DNA of 36,559 nucleotides from Endozoicomonadaceae bacterium (GCA_015163815.1 JAAOIJ010000072.1:1-36559); one strand, 5' to 3'. Shown: positions 15,508 through 24,514, counted from the first letter of the stretch. Translations and numbers: made by a program. Notes: generated by a model not told the origin, from the letters alone.

Positions 15508-17397
15508 ATGGTGCATGAATATAATGCTGAATCTATAGAAGTGTTAAACGGCTTAGATCCCGTTAAAAAACGTCCGGGCATGTATACGGATACCAGTCGA
15601 CCTAATCATTTAGCGCAAGAATTAATTGACAATAGTGTAGATGAAGCATTAGCTGGATTTGCATCATCGATTCATGTTGTTTTACACGAAGATAATGCCT
15701 TAGAAGTCTCGGATAATGGGAGAGGAATGCCAGTTGATCTTCATCCAGAATATAAAATATCAGGTGCAGAACTCATTCTCACTCGTTTGCATGCGGGGGG
15801 TAAATTTTCAAATAAAAATTATGAATTTTCTGGTGGTCTACATGGTGTCGGTGTTTCAGTTGTCAATGCCTTGTCTGAAAAATTAATTGTGAAGATTAAA
15901 CGCAAAGGAGTTGTCTATGCACTTCATTTTGCAAATGGCGATTGTATTAAGCCTTTACATAAAATTGATCAATGCCCTCGTGCTGATACCGGCACAACGG
16001 TTACTTTTTGGTCTAATCCAAAATATTTTGATGTGAATCATTTTTCTGTTAGTAAATTAATGCATTTGTTGCGAGCAAAAGCTGTTCTATGCTCTGGTTT
16101 ACAAGTCACGTTTGAAGATAAAAAACAAAATATTCAAGAAATATGGCAATATGATTCAGGATTATCAGATTATTTAGAAAGTAGTTGTCTTGAAGAAGCA
16201 TTATTATCCCCAAAACCCTTATCAGGTTTTGCTAAAGATGATCATGAATCAGTTGAGTGGGCTGTGACTTGGCTACCTTATGCGTCAACTTTTATCACTG
16301 AAAGTTATGTTAACTTAATACCGACGGTATTAGGAGGCATGCATGTGAATGGTTTAAGATCTGGTTTGTTAGATGCTATTCGTGCTTTTTGTGAATATCG
16401 ACATCTTTTACCTAAAAAAGTAAAACTGAATGGTGAAGATATTTGGTCACATTGTGCTTATGTATTATCAGCTAAAATTATAGAACCACAATTTTCAGGA
16501 CAAACAAAAGAACGCTTATCCTCTAGACAATGTGTGAGTTTTATTTCAAATGCTGTAAAAGATGTGACAACATTATGGTTAAATGAACATGTTGCTATTG
16601 CTGAAGCAATGGCTGAATTATGGATTAATAATGCACAAAAAAGATTAAAACAAGCCAAACAAATTTTTAGAAAGCGTATCACACAAGGCCCGACTTTACC
16701 TGGAAAATTAACAGACTGTTCTGGTTCTGGTATGGAGTATACTGAACTATTTTTAGTCGAAGGTGATTCAGCTGGTGGATCTGCACGCCAAGCAAGGGAT
16801 CGTGAATTTCAAGCAATCATGTCTTTAAAAGGTAAAATTTTAAATACTTGGGAAATTGATTCTGAAGAAATTTTAGCCTCTCAAGAAATTCATGATATTG
16901 CAGTCGCTATTGGTATGGATCCAGGATCAAATCAATTACATGAATTGCGTTATGGTAAAATTTGTATTTTAGCAGATGCGGATTCTGATGGGTTACATAT
17001 TGCGACACTGTTATGTGCTTTATTTGTAAAACATTTTAGCGCTTTAGTGAAAGCTGGGCATTTGTATGTCGCCATGCCACCTTTGTTTCGTATTGATTTA
17101 GGAAAGGAGGTTTATTACGCTTTAGATGAATCAGAATTATCATTGCGATTAAAGCAAATTGAAGCAAAAAATAAAAAAGCCAAACCACAAGTCACTCGAT
17201 TTAAAGGATTAGGAGAAATGAATCCAATGCAGCTGCGTGAAACAACGATGACACCTGATACGAGAAAACTAGTTCAGCTGACTGTTAATGAAGAAGATTC
17301 ATCAGAAAAGATATTAGATATGCTGTTGGCAAAAAAAAGAGCTTCTGATCGAAAAAAATGGTTAGAAGATAAAGGCAACTTGATTGATTTAATTTAG
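15508..17397 (+). CDS. parE: DNA topoisomerase IV subunit B (ParE)
   Basis: ParE is the ATPase subunit of topoisomerase IV, which decatenates daughter chromosomes with ParC. Starting at ATG 15508 (MVHEYNAESIEVLNGLDPV, GGAA 7 bases upstream) gives 629 residues, against 630 in E. coli. A TTG start at 15478 would add 10 residues with no family match. GHKL ATPase motifs are ELIDNSVDEALAG, DNGRGMPVD and GGLHGVGVSVVNALS. The TOPRIM part has VEGDSAGGSARQARDRE and ADADSDGLHIATLL. RFKGLGEMNPMQL is near the C-terminus. The length separates it from GyrB, which has about 800 residues in gammaproteobacteria. ParC is not in the window. Confidence 0.95.
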   Translation: MVHEYNAESIEVLNGLDPVKKRPGMYTDTSRPNHLAQELIDNSVDEALAGFASSIHVVLHEDNALEVSDNGRGMPVDLHPEYKISGAELILTRLHAGGKFSNKNYEFSGGLHGVGVSVVNALSEKLIVKIKRKGVVYALHFANGDCIKPLHKIDQCPRADTGTTVTFWSNPKYFDVNHFSVSKLMHLLRAKAVLCSGLQVTFEDKKQNIQEIWQYDSGLSDYLESSCLEEALLSPKPLSGFAKDDHESVEWAVTWLPYASTFITESYVNLIPTVLGGMHVNGLRSGLLDAIRAFCEYRHLLPKKVKLNGEDIWSHCAYVLSAKIIEPQFSGQTKERLSSRQCVSFISNAVKDVTTLWLNEHVAIAEAMAELWINNAQKRLKQAKQIFRKRITQGPTLPGKLTDCSGSGMEYTELFLVEGDSAGGSARQARDREFQAIMSLKGKILNTWEIDSEEILASQEIHDIAVAIGMDPGSNQLHELRYGKICILADADSDGLHIATLLCALFVKHFSALVKAGHLYVAMPPLFRIDLGKEVYYALDESELSLRLKQIEAKNKKAKPQVTRFKGLGEMNPMQLRETTMTPDTRKLVQLTVNEEDSSEKILDMLLAKKRASDRKKWLEDKGNLIDLI

Positions 17398-17457
17398 AAA
17401 AATCGTTTTTTCATGTGATCAAAAAAATAGCGCAGAGCAGGTTAGCTGTGAGAGTAG

Positions 17458-17486
17458 TTGGGAATTGCTTTATTTGCTGTTATACT
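17458..17486 (+). promoter_or_regulatory. rpsO promoter
   Basis: TTGGGA (17458-17463) and TATACT (17481-17486) are 17 bases apart, with TGT directly upstream of the -10 making an extended -10 (TGTTATACT). The distance to the rpsO start is about 80 bases, leaving a leader for regulation. Confidence 0.65.
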
Positions 17487-17495
17487 GCGTTCTGA

Positions 17496-17525
17496 TAGAT
17501 AACTGTGAGTATGCGTGGTTATCTA
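17496..17525 (+). promoter_or_regulatory. rpsO leader hairpin
   Basis: TAGATAAC (17496-17503) and GTTATCTA (17518-17525) form a perfect 8-bp stem with a 14-base loop, starting a few bases after the expected transcription start. In E. coli, S15 represses its own translation by binding leader structure near the start codon. This hairpin could belong to an equivalent leader, though the sequence alone does not show S15 binding. Confidence 0.45.
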
Positions 17526-17564
17526 GATTCAATTCAAAGCATATTTTATGGGAGTTTACCTTCA

Positions 17565-17834
17565 ATGGCGCTAAATGCTGAAAAAAAAGCTGAAATTGTT
17601 GATTTATTTAAACAAAAACCAGGAGATACCGGTTCTCCGGAAGTTCAAATTGCACTGTTAACGCATAATATTAATGGGTTACAAGGCCATTTTAAAGCAA
17701 ATATTCATGATCATCATTCACGTCGCGGACTCATTCGAATGGTTAATCAGAGAAGAAGTTTATTGGATTACTTAAAAAGCAAGAAAATGGCTCGATATGC
17801 TGATTTGATCAAAAAATTAGGATTACGTCGTTAA
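17565..17834 (+). CDS. rpsO: 30S ribosomal protein S15
   Basis: S15 binds 16S rRNA at the three-way junction of the central domain early in 30S assembly. The 89 residues from ATG 17565 (MALNAEKKAEIVDLFKQ) match the family length. Recognisable parts are GDTGSPEVQIALLT, HDHHSRRGL and the C-terminal KKLGLRR. GGGAG lies 9-10 bases upstream. The longer frame from 17505 is just leader sequence. It precedes pnp by 117 bases, the classic rpsO-pnp pair. Confidence 0.96.
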   Translation: MALNAEKKAEIVDLFKQKPGDTGSPEVQIALLTHNINGLQGHFKANIHDHHSRRGLIRMVNQRRSLLDYLKSKKMARYADLIKKLGLRR

Positions 17835-17951
17835 AATAAGATAGGAATCGTATTTTAAAAACATTAAAAATCAATTTACTACATGCATGGCAGCCCTGAT
17901 TAAATTGTTTCAGAGTTAACCAAAAATTTAAAGTAAAACAAGGTATTCAAT

Positions 17952-20039
17952 GTGAACCCGATAAAAAAATCATTTTCATTTGGTAGCAAACAAGTTCATT
18001 TAGAAACAGGGCGTATTGCGCGACAAGCAGACGCTTCAGTGATGGTTACTATTGATGAAATTTGTGTTTTAGTAACAGTGGTTGCATCGAAAAAAGCAAA
18101 AAAATCTCAAGATTTTTTTCCTTTATCTGTACATTATCAAGAGAGAGCGTATGCAGCAGGTAAAATTCCTGGTGGTTTTATTAAAAGAGAAGGACGGATT
18201 TCTGAAAAAGAAACATTAACTTCCCGTTTAATTGATCGCCCAGTTCGACCTTTATTTCCTAAAGATTTTATGAATGAAGTTCAAATCATTTGTAGCGTTT
18301 TATCGAGTGATAAAAAAAATGATCCTGATATCGCTGCTATGATTGGTGTGTCTGCTGCATTAAGTTTATCAGGTATTCCTTTTCAAGGACCGTTAGCTGC
18401 TGCACGTGTTGGTTTTAATGAAGAAGAAGGGTATCTTTTAAATCCTTCGTATGAACAATTGGCCTCTTCTACCTTAGATATGGTGGTTGCTGGCACTAAA
18501 GATGCCATTATGATGGTTGAATCCGAAGCTTCAGAGTTAAGTGAAGATAAAATGTTAGGTGCGGTGTTGTTTGCGAAACAAGAATACCAATGTGTCATTG
18601 ATACAATTCATAGTTTAGTTGAAATCTGTGGGCGAACTGACTGGAAGTTAGAATCTAGTGTTGATCAATCTGCTTTAACAGAAACAATTATGACAACGTA
18701 TAGTCAAAAAATAAGTGAAGCATATCAAGTGCCTGAAAAAGCAAAGCGCAATGACTTATTACAAACATGGCGTGATGAAGCAGTTAAAACGATATCGAGT
18801 GAAGATTGTTTAGAATCCGATATTTTGAAAATATTTAGTGCGCTTGAGAAAAAAATTGTTCGAAACTATATTTTAGATCACAAGAAACGCATTGATGGTC
18901 GTGATTTAGAAACCGTTCGACCGATTTCAATTGATGTCGATGTATTACCGGCTACGCATGGCTCCGCCTTATTTACTCGTGGAGAAACACAAGCATTAGC
19001 TGTTGTGACATTAGGCTCAACACGAGATGCGCAACAAGTGGATTCTTTAGAAGGTGAAAAACGAGAACCTTTTATGCTGCATTATAACTTTCCTCCTTAT
19101 TCTGTGGGAGAATGTGGACGTTTAGGGCCTCCAGGAAGACGAGAAATTGGTCATGGTCGATTAGCACGTCGAGGCATTCAAGCGGTTTTACCTTCTGAAA
19201 AAGCCTTTCCTTATACCATTCGAGTTGTATCTGAAATTACAGAATCAAATGGATCAAGTTCTATGGCTTCAGTATGCGGATCTAGCTTAGCGCTCATGGA
19301 TGCAGGAGTGCCTTTAAAAGCGCCTGTCGCAGGTATTGCCATGGGATTAATTAAAGAAGCAGATCGTTTTTCAGTTCTAACCGATATTTTAGGTGATGAA
19401 GATCATTTAGGTGATATGGATTTTAAAGTAGCAGGCACAGAAAAAGGAATTACTGCTTTGCAAATGGATATTAAAATTGCAGGCATTACCGAAGAAATTA
19501 TGGAGCATGCTTTACTTCAAGCAAATAAAGCACGCTTACATATTTTGCAGCAAATGAATCAAGTCTTATCTGAAACACGTCATCAAGTGTCTAAGCATGC
19601 ACCTCGAACTTTATCGATACAAATTAATCCTGAAAAAATTCGAGATGTCATTGGTAAAGGTGGTGCGATGATTCGCTCTATTTGTGAAGAAACAGGCGCT
19701 ACAGTTGATATTGAAGATACAGGCATTGTTAAAATTTATGCAAATAGCCAAGATGCTTGTGCTGCTGCAGAAAATAAAGTAATGGAAATTACTTCAGAAA
19801 TTGAAATTGGTACAATTTATACAGGACAAGTTGTTCGTTTAGCTGATTTTGGCGCTTTTGTCTCAATTTTACCTGGACAAGATGGCTTAGTACATATTTC
19901 TCAAATTGCCGATGATCGCGTGAATAGTGTGGAAGATTATTTAAGTGTTGGCCAAACCATTCAAGTCATTGTCATAGATGTTGATATGAAAGGACGGATT
20001 AAATTAAGTATGAAGCCCAGTCTGCTTGAAAAAGTATAA
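17952..20039 (+). CDS. pnp: Polyribonucleotide nucleotidyltransferase (PNPase)
   Basis: PNPase is a trimeric 3'-5' phosphorolytic exonuclease in RNA decay. The start is GTG 17952 (MNPIKKSFSFGSKQVHLETG), with AAGG 8 bases upstream. Two RNase PH domains flank a helical domain; the second has GETQALAVVTLGS and the catalytic acidic motif GDEDHLGDMDFKVAGT, equivalent to Asp486 and Asp492 of E. coli. A KH domain (IRDVIGKGGAMIRSICEETGA) and an S1 domain (GTIYTGQVVRLADFGAFVSI) follow. At 695 residues it lacks roughly the last 15 of the 711-residue E. coli enzyme. In many bacteria its leader is cut by RNase III to autoregulate; I see no clear long stem in 17835-17951. Confidence 0.97.
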   Translation: MNPIKKSFSFGSKQVHLETGRIARQADASVMVTIDEICVLVTVVASKKAKKSQDFFPLSVHYQERAYAAGKIPGGFIKREGRISEKETLTSRLIDRPVRPLFPKDFMNEVQIICSVLSSDKKNDPDIAAMIGVSAALSLSGIPFQGPLAAARVGFNEEEGYLLNPSYEQLASSTLDMVVAGTKDAIMMVESEASELSEDKMLGAVLFAKQEYQCVIDTIHSLVEICGRTDWKLESSVDQSALTETIMTTYSQKISEAYQVPEKAKRNDLLQTWRDEAVKTISSEDCLESDILKIFSALEKKIVRNYILDHKKRIDGRDLETVRPISIDVDVLPATHGSALFTRGETQALAVVTLGSTRDAQQVDSLEGEKREPFMLHYNFPPYSVGECGRLGPPGRREIGHGRLARRGIQAVLPSEKAFPYTIRVVSEITESNGSSSMASVCGSSLALMDAGVPLKAPVAGIAMGLIKEADRFSVLTDILGDEDHLGDMDFKVAGTEKGITALQMDIKIAGITEEIMEHALLQANKARLHILQQMNQVLSETRHQVSKHAPRTLSIQINPEKIRDVIGKGGAMIRSICEETGATVDIEDTGIVKIYANSQDACAAAENKVMEITSEIEIGTIYTGQVVRLADFGAFVSILPGQDGLVHISQIADDRVNSVEDYLSVGQTIQVIVIDVDMKGRIKLSMKPSLLEKV

Positions 20040-20055
20040 ATCATTGATCCTTTTT

Positions 20056-20086
20056 AAAAGCCTGTCTGATTATGACAGGCTTTTTT
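20056..20086 (+). terminator. Intrinsic terminator after pnp
   Basis: AAAAGCCTGTC (20056-20066) pairs perfectly with GACAGGCTTTT (20074-20084) around a 7-base loop, and the descending arm runs into six T. It lies 17 bases after the pnp stop codon and ends the rpsO-pnp unit. Confidence 0.93.
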
Positions 20087-20154
20087 ATATTGAATCTCCC
20101 GAATCTATCGCTTAGTATTTTTCAGAAGCATAAGTGAAATATGATGATTTTAAA

Positions 20155-20173
20155 AGTGAAGCTACGCCTTAGA
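20155..20173. repeat. Probable solo end of the IS5-family element
   Basis: TGAAGCTACGCCTTAGAC here matches 16 of 18 bases of TGAGGATACGCCTTAGAC, the right terminus and flank of the IS5 copy at 2341-3194. No transposase sequence adjoins. It could be a footprint of an excised or deleted copy; the short length leaves chance similarity possible. Nothing else but the downstream promoter is seen in 20087-20403. Confidence 0.35.
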
Positions 20174-20323
20174 CTATTGTGAAATAATAGGTTTCAGGCC
20201 AGTCTTGTTTGCTTTTTTTAGAGAAAGTGCTCAATTTTCTGTCGTTGATGATAGCAAAATGAGAAATACGATCTGCATACGACTATTATGTCATTTTTTA
20301 TTATTGATGAATATATGCCTCTA

Positions 20324-20351
20324 TTGTAGATAAAAAAAGGAATGTTATAAT
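20324..20351 (+). promoter_or_regulatory. Promoter for the diguanylate cyclase gene
   Basis: TTGTAG (20324-20329) and TATAAT (20346-20351) are 16 bases apart, with TG one base upstream of the -10 (TGTTATAAT, extended -10). The start codon is about 50 bases downstream. Confidence 0.6.
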
Positions 20352-20403
20352 GATTAAATAATGATGAAGCAAGATTGTCTAACTGATTATCACAATAACA
20401 TGG

Positions 20404-21747
20404 ATGTTGACTGTGAAAGAACAACTCAAAGTGGTACCACATACTATTTTATGGATTGATCATCAACCCAATCATCTTTCTAAAATACGAACACTGTTAT
20501 CAAATTTACAGATCCATTTGATTCTCAGTCATACACTAGAAAATGCACTGGATTACTTGATCATGAAACGATGGGTGGCTATTTTTATTAATTGGACATC
20601 TTGTGATAACCTGTGTGGTCAAGATCAAAAGTTTTTTTTTAATCATCCTGTCGTTCAAACAATACCGATTATTTTTTTAAGTAAATCGATCAACATAAAG
20701 CCATGGATATACTTTGATAATCAATTGCTAAATATTGATATACTCTATTACCCGATTGATTTAAAATTATTAAAGAATAAATTAAAAATATGCTTACTGT
20801 TACACCAACAAGCCTTGACAATCGAATCAAGCATGGAATCTGTCAAGGCCTATCATCTATCATTATTGAAAACTGTAGATATTGGGATTATTGGTATTAA
20901 TGACACAGGGCGTATTGTCTTTAGTAACCCGAAAGCCTGCAAATTGATTGGTAAAAGAGAACAGGACATACTCAATGATTTGTTAATCAAGTATATTCAA
21001 TACCCACCACTGACTATATTATTACAAGATTGGAGCCAATATCAGTTTTATCATGCTCAACCAACAGCATTTCGGCATGAATTTTTCTTACAGCAGTCTT
21101 ACAATAAATCATTAGATATTGAATTTAGTGTCTCACCTGTAATCGAAAAAAATAAACAATTTACAGGGGCTGTCTGCTGTTTTCAAGACATTACTCAGAG
21201 AAAAGAAAAAGAAGCTTTTTGGTTTCATCAAGCACATTACGATACCTTAACAGGGATTGCAAATCGTATATTATTTGAAACATTTTTTGAACAAACATTA
21301 AAACGTAGCCAGCGATTACAATTAATGGCCGCTGTATTATTTATCGATTTAGATCATTTTAAACAAATAAATGATCTCTTTGGACATGAACAAGGAGATC
21401 AGTTGCTTGTTTTATCTGTTAATCGCTTAAAGCATTGTATTCGAAGTAGTGATTTAATTGCACGTATTGGAGGAGATGAATTTGCTATTGTACTGAATGA
21501 TATTATCAATATTGAACATGTAGCTGCTGTCGGTAAAAAAATACTTCAGCAATTAGTTGCTCCTTTTTTGATTGCAAATCAATGGATCACAATAAATGTT
21601 AGTATTGGGATTAGTGTTTGGCCTGATCATGGCCATACCGTGGATTCTTTATTAGCTGCATCGGATATAGCCATGTATCAAGCCAAACGAGCTTCTGGTA
21701 GTTGTCTCTGTTTTGCAAATAAAAAACATATCATGAATACATCATGA
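20404..21747 (+). CDS. Diguanylate cyclase with degenerate receiver, PAS and GGDEF domains
   Basis: It probably makes cyclic di-GMP from two GTP. Residues 10-130 look like a response-regulator receiver (TILWIDHQPNHLSKIRTLL start, TIPIIFLSK strand), but the expected phosphoacceptor Asp is replaced (AIFINWTSCD) and the usual Lys-Pro is YYPID. Phosphorylation control is therefore doubtful. A PAS domain spans about 150-265 (DIGIIGINDTGRIVFSNPKACKLIG, ending CCFQDITQRKEKE). The GGDEF domain, 275-440, has FIDLDHFKQINDLFGH, the intact active-site GGDEF at 356-360 and the product-inhibition I-site RSSD at 347-350. No membrane segments are seen, so it is cytoplasmic. No strong ribosome-binding site precedes ATG 20404. 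A MITE starts 6 bases after the stop. Confidence 0.9.
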   Translation: MLTVKEQLKVVPHTILWIDHQPNHLSKIRTLLSNLQIHLILSHTLENALDYLIMKRWVAIFINWTSCDNLCGQDQKFFFNHPVVQTIPIIFLSKSINIKPWIYFDNQLLNIDILYYPIDLKLLKNKLKICLLLHQQALTIESSMESVKAYHLSLLKTVDIGIIGINDTGRIVFSNPKACKLIGKREQDILNDLLIKYIQYPPLTILLQDWSQYQFYHAQPTAFRHEFFLQQSYNKSLDIEFSVSPVIEKNKQFTGAVCCFQDITQRKEKEAFWFHQAHYDTLTGIANRILFETFFEQTLKRSQRLQLMAAVLFIDLDHFKQINDLFGHEQGDQLLVLSVNRLKHCIRSSDLIARIGGDEFAIVLNDIINIEHVAAVGKKILQQLVAPFLIANQWITINVSIGISVWPDHGHTVDSLLAASDIAMYQAKRASGSCLCFANKKHIMNTS

Positions 21748-21753
21748 ATAAGC

Positions 21754-21894
21754 TGAGACCTTTGCAATAAGCAGTTCAATGAATAATTTATGTATTTTTT
21801 TATTCAGACAATACATAAATTACTTCATTTTTTAAACTATTTTAATAAAAAATATCATATCAGGAGTCTTTGTTGTCTTATTGCAAAGGTCTCA
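21754..21894. mobile_element. 141-bp MITE, copy 2
   Basis: Same length and orientation as the copy at 3388-3528, with 4 substitutions in 141 bases and identical 18-bp terminal inverted repeats (TGAGACCTTTGCAATAAG). AGC, or AGCTG if the end is drawn inward, is repeated on both sides as target duplication. It sits between the diguanylate cyclase stop codon and the transporter gene. Read as RNA it could fold into a long AT-rich hairpin at the 3' end of the cyclase message. Confidence 0.85.
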
Positions 21895-21927
21895 AGCTGT
21901 TACTTTGCACTGAAATAAAGGTGATTT

Positions 21928-22857
21928 ATGCCCAAATTAATAACCCAATTAAAATATAATAGTATGTTATTAAGTGCGTCTATTATTTGGGGTTTAAGTT
22001 ATGTTTTTCAATATGATGCTGCGCATTTTATTGGTCCTTTTTTATTTAATGCTTTGCGTTATTTATCTGCTTTTTTTTTATTATCAAGCTGGACTATTTG
22101 TTTTCGACTGTATCAAAAAAAATCGTTATCGATATCATCATGGTCAAAAGAAACGAATTGTAGAGCGTTGTTATGGTTAGGAGTGCTATTAGGTCTTTTT
22201 TCTTTTTTTGGCTCCTTTTTCCAGCAAGTCAGTTTATCACATACGACCGTATCTAAAGCTGGATTTATTATAGAATCAAGTGTTGTATTAATTCCATTTA
22301 TCTCGTTTTTTATAGGCCAAAAGTTACCAGTGAGTGCTATTCTTGGATGTATTGTGATGTTAATTGGTTTGTTTTTTTTATCAAATAACGCCTTGAATTT
22401 ACTGAATTATGGGGATTTTTTTGCGTTGCTAAGTGCTATTATTTGGGCGATACAAACAGTCATCATTGAAAGATATGCATCCGGTATGAATATTTCTGGA
22501 CTTGCAAATATACAATTTATTATTTGTGGTGTTTTATCGTTAACTTTCGCTTGTTTATTTGAAGTCATCAATATATCAGGGATACAAGTCGTAAGTCTTG
22601 ACATTCTATACTCAAGTATTTTAGGTTCCATTATTGCTTTTATGTTGCAATTAAAAGCACAGCAGCATGTTTCTGCAACACATACTGGTATGTTTTTGAG
22701 TTTAGCTGCCATGTTTAGTGTACTGGCAGCTTGGTTGATTTTAAATGAAACAATGACAGGATTGTCAATATTAGGCTGTATTGTGATGACACTAGGTATG
22801 ATTCTGTCGCAAATGAAATGGTTTGGCTCTATTTATCTCAAGCAGCTGATAAGATAA
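21928..22857 (+). CDS. DMT-superfamily (EamA-type) permease
   Basis: This 309-residue protein is almost wholly hydrophobic, with about ten membrane helices in two repeated EamA halves (roughly 14-142 and 155-300). The first half opens LSASIIWGLSYVFQYDA and the second has FFALLSAIIWAIQTVIIERYA; both carry the family's SAIIWG-type pattern. The end of the second half shows LAAMFSVLAAWLILNETMTGLSILG, the usual LxPvfavl...E motif. Such proteins export amino acids or other metabolites; the substrate cannot be told. GGTG lies 5 bases before ATG 21928. It stands alone, after the MITE. Confidence 0.88.
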   Translation: MPKLITQLKYNSMLLSASIIWGLSYVFQYDAAHFIGPFLFNALRYLSAFFLLSSWTICFRLYQKKSLSISSWSKETNCRALLWLGVLLGLFSFFGSFFQQVSLSHTTVSKAGFIIESSVVLIPFISFFIGQKLPVSAILGCIVMLIGLFFLSNNALNLLNYGDFFALLSAIIWAIQTVIIERYASGMNISGLANIQFIICGVLSLTFACLFEVINISGIQVVSLDILYSSILGSIIAFMLQLKAQQHVSATHTGMFLSLAAMFSVLAAWLILNETMTGLSILGCIVMTLGMILSQMKWFGSIYLKQLIR

Positions 22858-22963
22858 TGTATGCGAGCCAATAGATTGTTACTATATACTTTTTGAGTAA
22901 ATTCTCGTATGCTAGCCTGGATTGATATTGAAAAAATAATGAATTGCCTATTGAGATGAATAG

Positions 22964-24514
22964 ATGTATCAGCGATTTTTATCTGTATTTACACTGAAAA
23001 TAATCATCTTTTTGAATGTATGTTGGTTCAGTAGTATGGCTGTATCTGTGATACAGCCATCTGGTCATTTAGCAATTCAAACTGAGGCTAATCACCTCAA
23101 TTCTATATTACAGGCTGACATACGCTACGCATTAGATGCTACTATTCCCAAACCAATTGAAATCAGTGCTGCGGAAGCTAGTTTGAAAGCACCATTGAGC
23201 ATTCATGAAGATGAAACAGTATATGCTGATTGGTTAAAACAAAAACATCCACTTTGGCTTGTATTAAGTGTCTTTTTTATCTTAGGTATTTTATTAGCTT
23301 TTACACCATGCGTTTTACCGATGATGCCCATTTTGATTTCAATTTTATCAAAATATCCCAATAAAAAACTGATCGTATTAACCCTTGCTTACATATTAGG
23401 TTCTGCGCTGACTTATGCTGTGATAGGTGTATTGATTGCTCTGTTTGGCGCTACTTTTAATGTGCAAATTTGGCTGCAATCACCTTGGGTGATTAGTTCA
23501 ATGGCTATTTTATTTCTTGGTTTGGCATTATCAATGTGGGGTTTTTATGATGTCACTTTGCCAACTTGTATTCAAAATAAATTGAGGCAATGGGATGATC
23601 AGTATGCAAAAAAAACAAAAGGATCTATTTTAACCGTGGGATTAATGGGTGTATTATCTGCATTGATTATATCGCCTTGTTTAACAGCCCCCTTGATTGG
23701 CGTATTATTGTATATCAGTAGTACAGAGCAAGCTGTATTAGGAGGATTAGTACTTTTTAGTATCGGCTTAGGGATAGGTGTTCCTTTATTCTGCATCGGA
23801 CTAGGTTTAGATCGTTTTATTCCGCGTAGTGGTCCTTGGTTGTTGCGAATAAAACAAAGCATTGCTTTATTAATGTTAGGTGTTGCTATTTGGTTAATAA
23901 GTCGATTACTACCTGATTATATTGTATTAATTTTGTGGGGTTTTTGGCTGATATTATCGACAAGTTTTATCCTATTTGTCTGTTGGAAAAGAAGCAAAAC
24001 CTGCTTTTTTAGTTGCACACCTATTTTTATCGTGTTGATAGGATATAGCTTGATTTTGATTGTCGGTGGCTGCTTGAAGCAAGTGCATTGGATGAATCCT
24101 TTGAATGGATTAGATCGATACCCAGAAGCTTTATCACATGATGAAAATTGGATGATATTGGATACACCTGAAGAATTGATCAGATTAAAAAAGGCGCTAT
24201 CAAAAAGAAATAAAAAATCAGTCGTTTATTTTTCAGCTGACTGGTGTTCTGCTTGCCAAGAGATAAAAAAAACAATTTTGAATCATGTTTCAATTAAAAA
24301 TAAATTAAAGGCATGGGATAGAATTCATTTTGATGTAACCAAAACAACAGCAAGCCAATTGAAAATGATGCAAGAGATGCGCATTTTTGGCGTGCCTGTT
24401 CTCATTTTTTATGACCAACATGGTCAGGAATTAAAAAGATATATAGGTATTGTGAATATCACTACATTATTGAATCAATTAACAGCTTGGGCTGATTATC
24501 GGATTGAGAAATAA
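22964..24514 (+). CDS. dsbD: Thiol:disulfide interchange protein DsbD, without alpha domain
   Basis: DsbD carries electrons from cytoplasmic thioredoxin across the inner membrane to periplasmic thiol proteins. This protein has 516 residues against about 565 in E. coli. After a signal-like N-terminus only about 65 residues precede the first membrane helix at about 97, and none resembles the immunoglobulin-like alpha domain or its CysX5Cys pair. The membrane beta domain is intact: AFTPCVLPM (Cys116), ISPCLTAPL (Cys239) and about eight helices. The C-terminal thioredoxin-like gamma domain has ADWCSACQE (Cys428, Cys431) and a cis-Pro in FGVPVLIF. The missing alpha domain suggests that gamma or another carrier delivers electrons. 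The stop lies one base from the tdk start. Confidence 0.88.
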   Translation: MYQRFLSVFTLKIIIFLNVCWFSSMAVSVIQPSGHLAIQTEANHLNSILQADIRYALDATIPKPIEISAAEASLKAPLSIHEDETVYADWLKQKHPLWLVLSVFFILGILLAFTPCVLPMMPILISILSKYPNKKLIVLTLAYILGSALTYAVIGVLIALFGATFNVQIWLQSPWVISSMAILFLGLALSMWGFYDVTLPTCIQNKLRQWDDQYAKKTKGSILTVGLMGVLSALIISPCLTAPLIGVLLYISSTEQAVLGGLVLFSIGLGIGVPLFCIGLGLDRFIPRSGPWLLRIKQSIALLMLGVAIWLISRLLPDYIVLILWGFWLILSTSFILFVCWKRSKTCFFSCTPIFIVLIGYSLILIVGGCLKQVHWMNPLNGLDRYPEALSHDENWMILDTPEELIRLKKALSKRNKKSVVYFSADWCSACQEIKKTILNHVSIKNKLKAWDRIHFDVTKTTASQLKMMQEMRIFGVPVLIFYDQHGQELKRYIGIVNITTLLNQLTAWADYRIEK

